Shown here one piece after another: positions 30,122 to 40,232 of a stretch of 64,000 nucleotides of DNA. The stretch is from Lachancea mirantina (Eukaryota > Ascomycota > Saccharomycetes > Saccharomycetales > Saccharomycetaceae): assembly GCA_900074745.1 (NCBI GenBank), contig LT598468.1, forward strand, positions 1,488,001-1,552,000. The letters are read 5' to 3'. Both the position numbers and the translations under genes were made by a program. Each line of letters begins with the position of its first letter. The stretch's first letter is position 1. Below the pieces are notes generated by a model. The model ran no database searches, was not told the origin of the DNA, and saw nothing but the letters and a program-made list of their open reading frames with translations.

Positions 30122-33100
30122 ATGTCTTCCAACTACCCCGGTGATGCCAGCCCTTCGAGTAATTCAGGTATACTCTCTCAACTAGAGGATATACAGCAAA
30201 GAATAAACGATGAAACAGAAATGGCCCTTACATCAGGGCGAAAAACCAGAAAGAGGCAGTCTTTCACAGATCTTTTGAGTAAAAGAGATAAGAGAAAATC
30301 AATGCCGCCATCAATGGGCTCCAGTTCTCATAGCGGGATTGTGGGATCCAATTCTGCAAAAGAAATGAATTTTGTCATTGGATTGAGCGAGAACTTGCTT
30401 GTGGAGTGCCGGAAACTCCAGGCAGAAAATGAAAAGAAAAAGCTCGAGCTGCGGGCTGTAATCGAAGAATCCCACAGATTAGAAGAAAGATATACACAAT
30501 TGAATACCATACACCAGCATTTGAATTCGGAAAATGAGAAAGTGAGACAGATAAATGAAAAGATTGATAACGAACTTCAAGCTTCGAAACAATCTTATCA
30601 AAAGCTGGAAGAAAGTTTTCGAGGCACACAAGCAGCATTTGAGATTGCAAGCCTTAAGGCGAAGGATCTAGAGGCACAAATTCACGAATTGTCTTCCTCT
30701 AAAGCTCGTTTACAGGAAAAAATCGCCGAGGAAAAGGGTAATCATGATTCGCAACTTCAGCTAACAAGAGCAGAGCTGAATATTTTGAAGGTCGAGAAGG
30801 AAGATTATGATGATTTCATGCAGCAATCGGCTGCTGAAATTACAAATCCTGACAGCAATCGGAAAGACCACCTCCAGAACCGAGATCCCCAAAATCAATC
30901 TACTGAACGAGAAACTATTACGCAAGAACCCCAAGAACCATCATTCAAATACAGAGCTCTGGCCACAGCAGGAGCGCCAACAGCCAATGAAGTCGTTCAT
31001 TGTCTAGTGGAACAGCTCAAAGAATATCAGGGAATTATCGAAACAAGCGATCATGAGTTCTTCTTATCTCTCAGGAACCAAAAGCCTTTTCAGGAGCTAA
31101 TGAATCTTTTCATGTCGATAATTAAGAAGGAACTTCAGGATAATGAAAGTTCTCCGGAAAAGCTTAAAGATAATAACTCTCACAACTCTCTCCTCGAAGA
31201 GTTCTCTGAGGCGTTGAAATCAGAGGGATATTTATTTTGGTGTGAAAAAGGCATCAATTCTAAGGCTGAGCCTTCAGAATCGCACTTCGACGTTCATGAC
31301 AAAAAGAAAGTCCAGCATATCCCGCATTCATCCTCAAACCCATTGAATGATCCTCAGTCAGAGAGGAGCAGCGTAGATTCCGATGAGCTGAAGTATCTAA
31401 TGATCCCTAAGGAAGATCTCAGATATAATCATGGGACTGAACTCAATAAATTGAAGGAGGCTTTTTCAGCTTACGAGAAGCGGCTCTTGACCGAAGATGA
31501 ATACAGTGACCTTATCAATCCTTCAAGAAAAAAGATCGAGGAAATGGCATACAGTTTTAACTGCACCATAATCTCGACGGAGAAGCTTGACGCTCTGGAG
31601 CATCCCTCTCTAGAGGAGCTTGAAAAGAAAATTCGAGGTCATGAACGGGAGATCATACCTGTCAACACTTTCGCAGAGCTCCGAAAAAAGTCAGACCAGG
31701 TGAACAACTTTATGCAACTTTATTTTCCCAATGAAGATTGGTCAGACACTGACGGAAATTTATTGGAATCTGTTTTTAAACGTGCCTGTGATCCGACTCT
31801 GAACGAATTAAAAGCTGCTCTTGAATCCCTCAGCCCCGAAAAATTTGATGAGGTCCTTGTGTGGATGATTGATCATTTAGGATCTTCGACGAAGGCTTTC
31901 TGGGAAACTGGGTTTCTTGAGCTAAGCACGGACTTTCTTTCTCAACTTGATGTTATTTATTCCAATTTTGAAGTATCCAGACTCCAAGCCTTTATGGTAT
32001 CGAGGTCCTTTCTTGCAGAACTATTAATAAGCTTGAAAACACCAAAGCTAATCTTCTTAGAAGAGAAATGTCGTCAGCTGAAAAAGCTAGTTATCGATGA
32101 ATCGTATTTTCGTGAGATGGAGGAACATTTTAAGCGACCTCCTGTTAATCACCTGAAGAACATGGCTGATGCTGAGGGTTTAGCTCTTATTGAGAAAGCA
32201 GATCTCGACAATCTCAATGAGTTACTTGCCAGCCCTAGTGAAAGTTACCTCAAAGAAAAAGCCCGGGATGCAGGAATGGTAATTTTCGAAAGATCTCGAT
32301 ATGAAGATCTTCTGCAAGAAAAAGATAAACCTAATTTAGAAGTCGTCACAACGAGAGCCGCCGACTTTGACCTCGTTGTTATTAGTCGTTTGCAGCTTCA
32401 AGAAATGAAGGCAGCCTTTGATGAGCCTTTGCTCGAGTATTTGGAGGCGAAGGCAACCCAAGCCCACAAGCTTATTGTTGATGAACAGGAATACCGAAAC
32501 CTTCTTGCTGAATTGGAAAATCCTTCAATGGAGTATCTTGTAGAAAAAGCGCAGCTGCACGGTAAACATTTAACCTCAGAGGACGAATATTCTACTTTAC
32601 AAAACGTTGACAAATCCTTATCGGAACAAAGTATCACGGATGTCACTAGAACTCTCTCGAGCCACTCCAGACAACCGAATTTTGATGGCTTACATACTTG
32701 CTCAGCTCCTGGAAGCGCGAACCTCACGGAGCCCACTCGTGACGATCATATACAAAGCCCTTCATCTTCCAACAAGGATACAGGGCCCAACCCTACGGTC
32801 TTTGCATCAAGCATAGACGGCGCAACTTCGAAGCACTTCCCTCGCGGTCTCAGGAAGCCTGTTGTCGACGCTGCTGACGCTGCTGACGCTGATAAAACAT
32901 CTAAACCTAAGGAGGGAATCAGTCAGACCGGATTGAAGTCCTCACAACCTTCGTTCCCTCCAAATTTTGACAAGAATGAACAAGGGGATTCCTGCAACGA
33001 GCAAGCCGAATTGACGATGACAGATATTTATCGTGCCGCTGAAAACCTTAACCTTGCTGTTATGTCATTACGCGAGTATGAGGAACTCTCAGCTGCTACG

Positions 33101-35395
33101 ATATCAGACGGACGAAACAAGGAGAATGAGGGCACGACCTTGGCACGGAACCCGACAATATGCTCCTTTAGTGCTTCCGAAGCATCTTCATCTTTAACAC
33201 AGGGAAGTTTTATTACCGCCAATGACGGTAATTTCTCTTCTTCTGAAGTGAATGGAGGCCTTCCTTCAAACTTCATTTTTGGTGATTCAGAATCACACCA
33301 TTCCCTAACCCATTCTGGTCACACCGTTGCCATAGAACCTCGGAAGAGTAATGACTCAACTTCGGTAACATCGACCATCCGCGAGAAGTCTTCCTTAAGT
33401 TTAGATTCTATAAAGAACCTTGCCGGAGACCTCGGCTATGAATTAGTTCCGATTGAAGATGCACGGCTAAGAGTTCTACGATCTCGTTCTGCTGCCTCAC
33501 ATAGTTCTCTCCAAGAGGGCCAAGAAAAATCGAATAGTCTCGGCAAGAGCTCGGCGCTTGACGAGAAGCCCCAAAACGATACCGAAGAAAATTCTTCAAG
33601 AGATAACTCCAACACCGGGAAGGTGAGAGAAGTTGAGTCTGTGGATAGTGTTATTGAGGGCGATCATCCTGGATCACCAACGGAATCGCTCGAATATTCT
33701 GTTGATCCAGAATACACCGAGGCTTCTAACGTAAAACATTCGCATGAAACCTCAGATAGTAATCTGAGCGCAATGCTTGCCGCAAGCAATAAGCCGTTCC
33801 AATCGAAATTTGAGCCTATCAAGCCGACGAAAAAGGAAGAGGGTAAGGACCCAGAAGGTGCCTTTGATGGCGAAGTCGTGGATCTAAGGTTTAGTCCTAC
33901 GCTTGGACAGGCTTCGATAGCGTTTGAAATTCCTCTGAAGTCCAAGTCGCTTAATGATATCGAAACTTTGAAATCCCATGAGCTGATTAATCTGGATGTG
34001 CGAAAACTGGGAGATGTCAGATCGGGGATGGTGAAAACGTCCCATGGTTTCAGCTTCGATGAACTTATCATTAAAGCCACGGAGCTCGATTTGGTTCCAA
34101 TACATAAAGAGCAGTTCGAGCAAATAAAGAAGGAATTGTCAAACCCAACGCTAACGAAGCGCCAAATACAAGAATACGCTAAAAATTTTCATTTGGTTAC
34201 CCTTGAGAACGACCAATATGAGCGCTTGACTGGTAGATTGGGTGAGCAGGCCAATCCTGATGCTACAGACGGATTCACCCATCAAGAAACTCCACAACCA
34301 CATTTAAACCAAAGTCAAAATGCCGATAGCCCTCTAAAATTGACCGGAAGTGAAATTCAGAAGGCAGCAAAAAATTTTGGTTTTATCTGCATACCTAGTT
34401 CTGCTTTTATTCCTACCTCTTCTTTGAGCTTCCCAGATCCAAGTCAGGTCGTTCTTCTTCCGGCCTCCTACTACGAAAGCTTAAGTCTAAGAGCGAAGCA
34501 GACTTGGGAAGAAGTAACCGACGAGGAGTTACAGGCTGAAGTAAGACATCGAGGGTTGCAGTTGGTACAACGCCAGGAAGGTACACCCTGGTTTCCTTTA
34601 GCTCAAGACCGAATCACCCGGCAAAATACGGTTCATTCAACCCGCTCCAATGAGTCAACCGCCAGAAGAAGTCTTGCTGAGGCAGCAGCCTCTGCTGCCT
34701 ACTCGGAGTATGAACATCAGCATTTGAAGGATGTGGGATTTTCGCGCTCTTCATCGATGAGCAGACAACCTAACCGAGTGCCAGAGCGCGAAGTTCGGAC
34801 CCCTTCCAAAAAGTCCTTCGATGCCACGGCGTCTCTTGCAACGTTCGCGTCGTTAAATGAACCTAGCATCATTCCAGCACTTACGCAGACAGTCATCGGA
34901 GAATACCTATTCAAGTACTTTCGGCGATTGGGACCCTTGCTGAAAGCAGAGGGGCGCCACGAGAGATACTTTTGGATACATCCTTACACTTTGACACTCT
35001 ACTGGTCAACGTCAAATCCCGTTCTCGAAAACCCGTCCAGCACAAGAGCGAAGGCAGTGGCTATATTGGGAGTCGAGAGTGTCGAGGACTTAAATCCGTA
35101 TCCTACCGGACTCTACAATAGGACAATTGTCATCACCACAGAGACAAAGCCACTCAGAATAACATGTCCGACAAAACAACGTCACAACATATGGTTTAAC
35201 TCGCTGAGGTATTTACTGAAAAGAAGCAAAGAGAGTCACGGTATGGATAATAACAACAATTCTCAATTATCAAATTTTCCAGGTGAAAGTTTCAAGCAGG
35301 CTCATCGAAGGCTTTCGTTTACTAGACGACCCATGCCTTCCTTTCGTATCAAAAATCGATCCAGGTCTACTCGGTCCTTACGGACATCGCAATAA
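30122..35395 (+). CDS. NUM1: Cortical dynein and mitochondria anchor Num1
   Basis: The 1,757-residue protein has an N-terminal coiled coil (about residues 75-240), the membrane- and mitochondria-binding region in Num1. The middle has repeats of about 35 residues with pattern P-x-L-x-Y-L-x-x-K-A plus a Y-x-x-L end (for example SPSESYLKEKARDAGMVIFE, DEPLLEYLEAKATQAHKLIV, NPSMEYLVEKAQLHGKHLTS). A PH domain lies near the C-terminus (about 1590-1705; GEYLFKYFRRLGPLLKAEGR, RHNIWFNSLRYLLKRS), which binds PI(4,5)P2. It ends in a basic tail. Num1 captures dynein at the bud cortex for spindle positioning and tethers mitochondria. S. cerevisiae Num1 (YDR150W) is 2,748 residues with near-identical 64-residue repeats; here the array is short and diverged. 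Confidence 0.93.
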   Translation: MSSNYPGDASPSSNSGILSQLEDIQQRINDETEMALTSGRKTRKRQSFTDLLSKRDKRKSMPPSMGSSSHSGIVGSNSAKEMNFVIGLSENLLVECRKLQAENEKKKLELRAVIEESHRLEERYTQLNTIHQHLNSENEKVRQINEKIDNELQASKQSYQKLEESFRGTQAAFEIASLKAKDLEAQIHELSSSKARLQEKIAEEKGNHDSQLQLTRAELNILKVEKEDYDDFMQQSAAEITNPDSNRKDHLQNRDPQNQSTERETITQEPQEPSFKYRALATAGAPTANEVVHCLVEQLKEYQGIIETSDHEFFLSLRNQKPFQELMNLFMSIIKKELQDNESSPEKLKDNNSHNSLLEEFSEALKSEGYLFWCEKGINSKAEPSESHFDVHDKKKVQHIPHSSSNPLNDPQSERSSVDSDELKYLMIPKEDLRYNHGTELNKLKEAFSAYEKRLLTEDEYSDLINPSRKKIEEMAYSFNCTIISTEKLDALEHPSLEELEKKIRGHEREIIPVNTFAELRKKSDQVNNFMQLYFPNEDWSDTDGNLLESVFKRACDPTLNELKAALESLSPEKFDEVLVWMIDHLGSSTKAFWETGFLELSTDFLSQLDVIYSNFEVSRLQAFMVSRSFLAELLISLKTPKLIFLEEKCRQLKKLVIDESYFREMEEHFKRPPVNHLKNMADAEGLALIEKADLDNLNELLASPSESYLKEKARDAGMVIFERSRYEDLLQEKDKPNLEVVTTRAADFDLVVISRLQLQEMKAAFDEPLLEYLEAKATQAHKLIVDEQEYRNLLAELENPSMEYLVEKAQLHGKHLTSEDEYSTLQNVDKSLSEQSITDVTRTLSSHSRQPNFDGLHTCSAPGSANLTEPTRDDHIQSPSSSNKDTGPNPTVFASSIDGATSKHFPRGLRKPVVDAADAADADKTSKPKEGISQTGLKSSQPSFPPNFDKNEQGDSCNEQAELTMTDIYRAAENLNLAVMSLREYEELSAATISDGRNKENEGTTLARNPTICSFSASEASSSLTQGSFITANDGNFSSSEVNGGLPSNFIFGDSESHHSLTHSGHTVAIEPRKSNDSTSVTSTIREKSSLSLDSIKNLAGDLGYELVPIEDARLRVLRSRSAASHSSLQEGQEKSNSLGKSSALDEKPQNDTEENSSRDNSNTGKVREVESVDSVIEGDHPGSPTESLEYSVDPEYTEASNVKHSHETSDSNLSAMLAASNKPFQSKFEPIKPTKKEEGKDPEGAFDGEVVDLRFSPTLGQASIAFEIPLKSKSLNDIETLKSHELINLDVRKLGDVRSGMVKTSHGFSFDELIIKATELDLVPIHKEQFEQIKKELSNPTLTKRQIQEYAKNFHLVTLENDQYERLTGRLGEQANPDATDGFTHQETPQPHLNQSQNADSPLKLTGSEIQKAAKNFGFICIPSSAFIPTSSLSFPDPSQVVLLPASYYESLSLRAKQTWEEVTDEELQAEVRHRGLQLVQRQEGTPWFPLAQDRITRQNTVHSTRSNESTARRSLAEAAASAAYSEYEHQHLKDVGFSRSSSMSRQPNRVPEREVRTPSKKSFDATASLATFASLNEPSIIPALTQTVIGEYLFKYFRRLGPLLKAEGRHERYFWIHPYTLTLYWSTSNPVLENPSSTRAKAVAILGVESVEDLNPYPTGLYNRTIVITTETKPLRITCPTKQRHNIWFNSLRYLLKRSKESHGMDNNNNSQLSNFPGESFKQAHRRLSFTRRPMPSFRIKNRSRSTRSLRTSQ
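32865..32891 (+). repeat. NUM1: GAC-GCT-GCT codon repeat within NUM1
   Basis: About three copies of a 9-bp unit encode Asp-Ala-Ala inside a disordered stretch. In frame and probably neutral length variation. Confidence 0.5.
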
Positions 35396-35605
35396 AGTTA
35401 CGGGATTACTACTTTCTGAATTAAAGTAACGCCCTAAAAGTCAAAAAAACAAGAGGAGCAATCTTTAAAACTGGCGTGAGCTTGTCAGCATATGTGATTC
35501 TATTTACCATTTGGTACGGGGACATTATGATAATTTCACGGTGATTTCCGTTCAGTAAGCTTATCAGCTTAGAGTCCTTTTCAACATGAACGAGATGCAG
35601 CCAGC

Positions 35606-35640
<35 letters not shown>

Positions 35641-35749
35641 GGAAAGCATCGAAAGATAGAGAAGTCGAGGATCGTAAAATAGATTGAAGGAAAAGCTTGT
35701 TTGCCAATCGAAATTTCAAACAATTAACATCTCACTCTTCCTATAAGCC
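35396..35749. other. NUM1 to VPS70-like intergenic region
   Basis: It holds the NUM1 3' end and the promoter of the next gene. The only structure is an (AT)15 microsatellite at 35608-35637, listed separately. Confidence 0.5.
35608..35637. repeat. (AT)15 microsatellite
   Basis: 30 bp of uninterrupted AT dinucleotides lie about 115 bp upstream of the VPS70-like start codon. It may act as an AT-rich promoter element, and it is likely length-variable between strains. Confidence 0.95.
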
Positions 35750-37993
35750 ATGATTTTGGACGAGAAAGATGCTGAGATCTCAATGATCCAGAAGTCGTTT
35801 GGGCACCAAAACGCAAATTGCAAGACCTGGATTCGGAGATTACTCATACTTACTTTAATAATTGTCTTAGGCTTTTGGAACATCGCGTCTCGTATTTGCG
35901 GGCTATCAAGATTACTAGATGGAAGTAATCCCATAGAAACGGCATTTCTAAAATCGCTTGAGACAAACTTGGCGGGCAACTGGTTAGAAAAATACACTGC
36001 GGTTCCACATCTTGCTGGTCAGGGTCAAGAGCTTGTAAATTGGACTGCTCAAAAATTCGAAGAATACGGGTTAAAGACCGAGATTGAAGCTTTCGATATT
36101 TACCTCAACTATCCCTTAGACAACTCGCTCAAGTTACTGTCCAAGCAGAAAAATGGCACGAAATTGGAGTTTCAAGCTTCTTTGAAGGAAGACGTTTTGG
36201 CCGAAGATCCCACTACCGATGGTGATGACCTTGTTCCAGCTTTTCATGGTTATAGCGCTTCTGGAAATGTGACAGGAGAGTACGTTTACGTCAACTACGG
36301 TACAAAAGACGACTTCAAACTGCTCTCAGAAGTAGGAGTTAGCGTTGAGGGCAAAATCGCTATTGCCAGATACGGTGGCATCTTTAGAGGTCTCAAGGTT
36401 AAATTTGCCCAGGAGGCAGGTGCCATTGGAGTCATATTATATTCCGATCCCGGGGATGACTATTTCCAAGAGGCAAAGGGGGACAAGGCTTATCCCGAAG
36501 GACCTGCCAGAAATCCTTCGTCTTTGCAGCGGGGGTCGGTACAGTTTTTGAGTCAATCACCTGGTGATCCAACGACACCTGGCAAAGCATCTCAAGGTAA
36601 TGTGACCAGAGAGGATCCTTCCAGCAGAATTCCAAAGATTCCAAGTTTACCAGTCTCATTCAAAGACGTAAAACCAATTTTGGAAAAATTGAATGGCTAC
36701 GGCCTTGATTGCTCGAAGTTTGGTGGGGAAAAGTGGATCGGCAACTTACCTGGTTTCAACTATTGGACTGGCCCTAATCCTGACTTTTCTATTAACCTGT
36801 ACAACAACCAGTCTTACGACATAAGACCGATCTACAATGTTTACGGTAACTTAACAGGCACTGATCCGGAAGAGGGCTATATCATAATTGGTAACCACAG
36901 AGATGCCTGGATCAAAGGTGGAGCATCTGACCCTAACAGTGGTTCTGCATCCATGCTCGAAATCATCAGAGCGTTCCATGAACTCTCAGTACAAGGCTGG
37001 AAGCCCAGAAGAACTATCATTTTTGCCTCTTGGGACGGCGAAGAGTATGCTTTGCTCGGATCCACCGAGTTTGGCGAAAAGTACAGCAAAACGTTGAGCG
37101 CTCAATGCCTAGCCTATCTAAATGTCGACGTATCTGTTAGCGGGAAGAACCTCGAAATCCAGGCATCACCATTCCTCAATCACGTTCTGGCTGAAGCATT
37201 GACCCAAGTAGAATATCCCTTAGGCGGCACGCTTTACGATCACTATTTCGAAAAGAAGAAGAAGTTCGGGATTCTTGGTAGCGGCTCTGATTATACCGTT
37301 TTTCTGGAACATTTGGGAATTGCTTCTGTTGACGTCGGCTTTACGAACGGACGTACCGATCCAGTGTATCATTACCATTCGAACTATGATTCATATCACT
37401 GGATGAGCACGATGGCTGATCCAGGATTCAAGTTTCACAATGCATTGGCTCAATATCTGGGGCTTGTAGCACTGAAGCTCACAGAACCTAAGGTAATACC
37501 AACGAAAATCAGCGATTATGCTACCGAACTTGGTTTTTACTTCAATTCTTTGGCAGAAAAAGTTCCAGAAGGCTGGCTTAAGGCCCCTGTTGGAAAGGGA
37601 TCTCTACTAGATGCGATTATCAAAACCAAAGAAAGGTTAATCAAGTTTGATAGGAATGCCGTTTCTTTCGACGAATACACAAGCACTCTTCAACTGGAAT
37701 GGGACAACAGAGATCTTTTACCTATTTGGAAACGACTCCGTCTGGCGTTCCAAATCAAGGGTGTGAACTACAAGCTCAGATTTTTCGAAAGGAACTTCGT
37801 TTTCGAAGAAGGATTAAAAGACCGGCCGTGGTTCAAACATATCGTTTATGCCGCGGGGAGAGATACGGGTTATGAGGGTTTTGCCCTCCCTGGCTTGAAA
37901 GAGGCTCTTGATGATGACGATCTTGCTTCATTCATCGAATGGGTGGAGCGCATCAGAGGCCTTGCTCGCCATCTAGAGCACTCGTTCTCATAG
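35750..37993 (+). CDS. VPS70: M28 metallopeptidase family membrane protein, Vps70 / glutamate carboxypeptidase II type
   Basis: The 747-residue protein has one transmembrane segment near the N-terminus (about 27-47), a protease-associated domain (about 180-240, GKIAIARYGGIFRGLKVKFA), the M28 peptidase domain (about 345-590) and a dimerisation domain of the transferrin-receptor type. All the usual zinc-site residues are present: His383 (NHRDAW), Asp394 (SDPNSG), Glu431-Glu432 (WDGEEY, the first being the general base), Asp460 (NVDVS) and His543 (YHYHSNYD). It may therefore be an active peptidase, unlike the transferrin receptor. S. cerevisiae Vps70 (YJR126C) affects vacuolar sorting. Tre1/Tre2 are the alternative but lack conserved zinc ligands, as I recall. 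The place between NUM1 and TIS11 is unexpected. Confidence 0.85.
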   Translation: MILDEKDAEISMIQKSFGHQNANCKTWIRRLLILTLIIVLGFWNIASRICGLSRLLDGSNPIETAFLKSLETNLAGNWLEKYTAVPHLAGQGQELVNWTAQKFEEYGLKTEIEAFDIYLNYPLDNSLKLLSKQKNGTKLEFQASLKEDVLAEDPTTDGDDLVPAFHGYSASGNVTGEYVYVNYGTKDDFKLLSEVGVSVEGKIAIARYGGIFRGLKVKFAQEAGAIGVILYSDPGDDYFQEAKGDKAYPEGPARNPSSLQRGSVQFLSQSPGDPTTPGKASQGNVTREDPSSRIPKIPSLPVSFKDVKPILEKLNGYGLDCSKFGGEKWIGNLPGFNYWTGPNPDFSINLYNNQSYDIRPIYNVYGNLTGTDPEEGYIIIGNHRDAWIKGGASDPNSGSASMLEIIRAFHELSVQGWKPRRTIIFASWDGEEYALLGSTEFGEKYSKTLSAQCLAYLNVDVSVSGKNLEIQASPFLNHVLAEALTQVEYPLGGTLYDHYFEKKKKFGILGSGSDYTVFLEHLGIASVDVGFTNGRTDPVYHYHSNYDSYHWMSTMADPGFKFHNALAQYLGLVALKLTEPKVIPTKISDYATELGFYFNSLAEKVPEGWLKAPVGKGSLLDAIIKTKERLIKFDRNAVSFDEYTSTLQLEWDNRDLLPIWKRLRLAFQIKGVNYKLRFFERNFVFEEGLKDRPWFKHIVYAAGRDTGYEGFALPGLKEALDDDDLASFIEWVERIRGLARHLEHSFS

Positions 37994-38200
37994 TTAATGA
38001 ACTTGGCCAATCATTCGACTCATTATTCCTTTAGCTCAGGGAAGACTATTTGAAAGTTACATGGGCTTTTTATTTTTATCAATCTTGCCACTAACAAAAC
38101 CTGTTGTCAATAGCAGACGCAATAAATAGAACGTGCTTGACCGTGACCGTTGGAAAACGATTTACACCTAGACTCGGGATCTTATAAGATTTTATCTTTT

Positions 38201-39007
38201 TCACCATGCCATTTTCTCAAGCGCCTGCACGTTAGCGTGCGTGTTCTTCCGACGAATCATACGTTCTTCGATCGGTGCAGGAATTGTACCGGCATCAACA
38301 TACACCTTAATATCGAGATCATCGCCGTGTTTGAAGCAGCAGCGCTTGCCGTATGGACAGGTTCCTGTTTTGACCCAATTGACGCAGGATTTGGTCCTGA
38401 ATTTGTTGTCGCGCTCCTTGAATTTGAGTTCTTGAAAACCGTGTGCAAACTGGCAATTCTTACCGTATTTGCAGTATCCTGTGGTCGAAAATGACTCGCA
38501 AAGTTCTGTTTTGTAAAGCGCTCTATTGCATTTATTGTTGTTATTTTGGCGCTTTATGCCCGCTGACGGTGAGTTCGTGATTTCAACTGGCGCACACTCT
38601 AGTCGCTGCGGCGTGAGCTTTGGATGTTGTAAAAGCTTCAAGTTCTCGCTGGTCAAGGGCAAAATCCCAGTCGCGGGACTATAGTTGGGATTGATCTCGA
38701 CTTCCAGCGAAGCTTGTTGTTTGTTAAACTGCTGTGGCGCGGTAAACCCGGGTCTAAGCCCGCTGTAAAAGGGCACCTGATGCGCAAACGCGGGTAAATA
38801 GGGCATCAGCGGCGCACTTGTCGCCGCTGGTGCGGTGGGCTGCTTCAAATCCCCCTTTTCGCCCACGTCTTCGTCCAGCAAAGTGCGCACGTAGTATTCC
38901 TCGATATCTTTGATGCGCAGCCCGTAGTCGTCCTCATCTTCGGCAGAAAAAATCGAGGACGTCTGCGTCGACTGCGAGGAGAAGTTGTCGCTGTTCAAGT
39001 ATTGCAT
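38201..39007 (-). CDS. TIS11/CTH1: Tandem CCCH zinc-finger mRNA decay factor, single Cth1/Tis11 ancestor
   Basis: The 268-residue protein has two C-x8-C-x5-C-x3-H fingers: Cys170/Cys179/Cys185/His189 and Cys208/Cys217/Cys223/His227, each preceded by a YKTELC- or FRTKSC-type lead-in, with 18-residue spacing as in tristetraprolin. These bind AU-rich elements (UAUUUAU) in 3' UTRs and promote mRNA decay. In S. cerevisiae, TIS11/CTH2 (YLR136C) and CTH1 (YDR151C) degrade mRNAs of iron-using proteins when iron is low; this is their single counterpart. The N-terminal half is Pro/Gln-rich with a conserved-looking acidic stretch (DEDDYGLRIKDIEEYYVRTL). An Aft-type site about 210 bp upstream fits iron control. 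Confidence 0.93.
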   Translation of the reverse strand: MQYLNSDNFSSQSTQTSSIFSAEDEDDYGLRIKDIEEYYVRTLLDEDVGEKGDLKQPTAPAATSAPLMPYLPAFAHQVPFYSGLRPGFTAPQQFNKQQASLEVEINPNYSPATGILPLTSENLKLLQHPKLTPQRLECAPVEITNSPSAGIKRQNNNNKCNRALYKTELCESFSTTGYCKYGKNCQFAHGFQELKFKERDNKFRTKSCVNWVKTGTCPYGKRCCFKHGDDLDIKVYVDAGTIPAPIEERMIRRKNTHANVQALEKMAW

Positions 39008-39195
39008 ATTCGGCGCGGGTAGTGTAAATGTTTGACCGTGGTGGCTCGACTCCTGGGGCCGGTGGAAGAAATATTGCAGACTAGAAAGACGGCACCGTTG
39101 CTGGGTTTACACAAATCACCCTAGCGGGGCATGGGATCTTTCACATCCCCATCGTTAAATATACGCTTGCGAAAGCCGTGCGCACCTACGCAACC

Positions 39196-39224
39196 TGGGT
39201 GCTCTATGGCTCAAAATGGGTGCG
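39196..39224 (-). promoter_or_regulatory. Aft1/Aft2-type iron-response site upstream of TIS11/CTH1
   Basis: CGCACCCA on the minus strand (39217-39224) fits the Aft consensus YRCACCCR perfectly, 210 bp upstream of the ATG. A second copy, AGCACCCA (39196-39203), keeps the RCACCC core. S. cerevisiae CTH2 is an Aft1/Aft2 target, so the pair supports conserved iron regulation. Confidence 0.65.
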
Positions 39225-40222
39225 AGGTCACCAGAGACAAAGCGATGTTTACATAATCATCGCCTGCCGGCTTGGTGACTTAACCACAATACGTCTTTTG
39301 TTTCTTTTTCTTGTGAGCAAATACGCGCCCTCGGGAACACCCAGTTTGTCGTTGATAGTGATCGGATATGAACGGAGGAAATGATAGGAGTTAGCAGCGG
39401 GTTATCGCCGCTCGCTGTCGCCACCAGCGTCTTGGGCGCGGCGCCTAAAACTGACAGGGTTTAATAAAACACAGAAACAAGCCATCAGGTACGAGAATTT
39501 CGACGGAGAAGCAGCGAGAGACACCCATAATACCATCCCCACCGTTTTGAAATTTCAATCATGACCTGCGATATGAATGCATCCGTCTTGTTTTGTTCTT
39601 TAGCCGCTGGGTTTCTAAATGTTGTCATCACGATGTTAAAAGTCACAGAAGCTGTTTCAAGCTCTTGTCAGAGGATTTCGTATACTGTGACCACAACACC
39701 CTCAAGCATTTCGTCGGGTTTCCTCGGTTAATTTCCCTGAGCATTGAATAGTCAGCCTATGGCGAGAGCCCCGTTGTGGCCAGTTGACACACCATAGCTA
39801 AAGTTATTGGTAGAATCGTGGGGAAACAGAAAATAGTTCAGGAGTGCCGCAGGGTTCAAAAACCTCGTAGCCAAGCCGAGAGACCTCCTTAAAATTGGCA
39901 AAAAGTCAATAAATGAAGCCGGAAAGCAGGCGGACTGCTAACGGTATGGTTGCTTCGTAGCCAAATATCTGTCCTACGGTAATCAGAGGCGAACACTTGA
40001 CTACCTGTAGATCACCTGACACCAACGACAGTTTGAATTTGGAAATCACGTATATAGCGACGAAGTTTACGCAATGAAAGCCCGTGAGAGTTAGTAGACG
40101 GACTGCTAGATGGGTCTGGTAGGACGGTTTTCGAAGAGGTATGCGTTACTGAAGGGAGAACTAGGCCTTGCAGAGGAAAATACTATGAAGATTAAAAGGG
40201 CAAAATGGTGAGAAGGATTGCG

Positions 40223-40232
40223 GTCACGTGAC
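40223..40232. promoter_or_regulatory. Cbf1-type E-box palindrome GTCACGTGAC
   Basis: A perfect 10-bp palindrome with a CACGTG core lies about 316 bp upstream of GIR2. It fits the Cbf1 preference (RTCACRTG). Which gene it serves is uncertain. Confidence 0.45.

Noticed and set aside
39561-39731. 56-codon plus-strand ORF with a hydrophobic segment in the TIS11-GIR2 gap
   Set aside because: Composition is not clearly protein-like and there is no supporting context; left as part of the intergenic entry.
39853-39866. tRNA B-box-like GGTTCAAAA
   Set aside because: Lacks the conserved C61 and no A-box or cloverleaf can be drawn around it.
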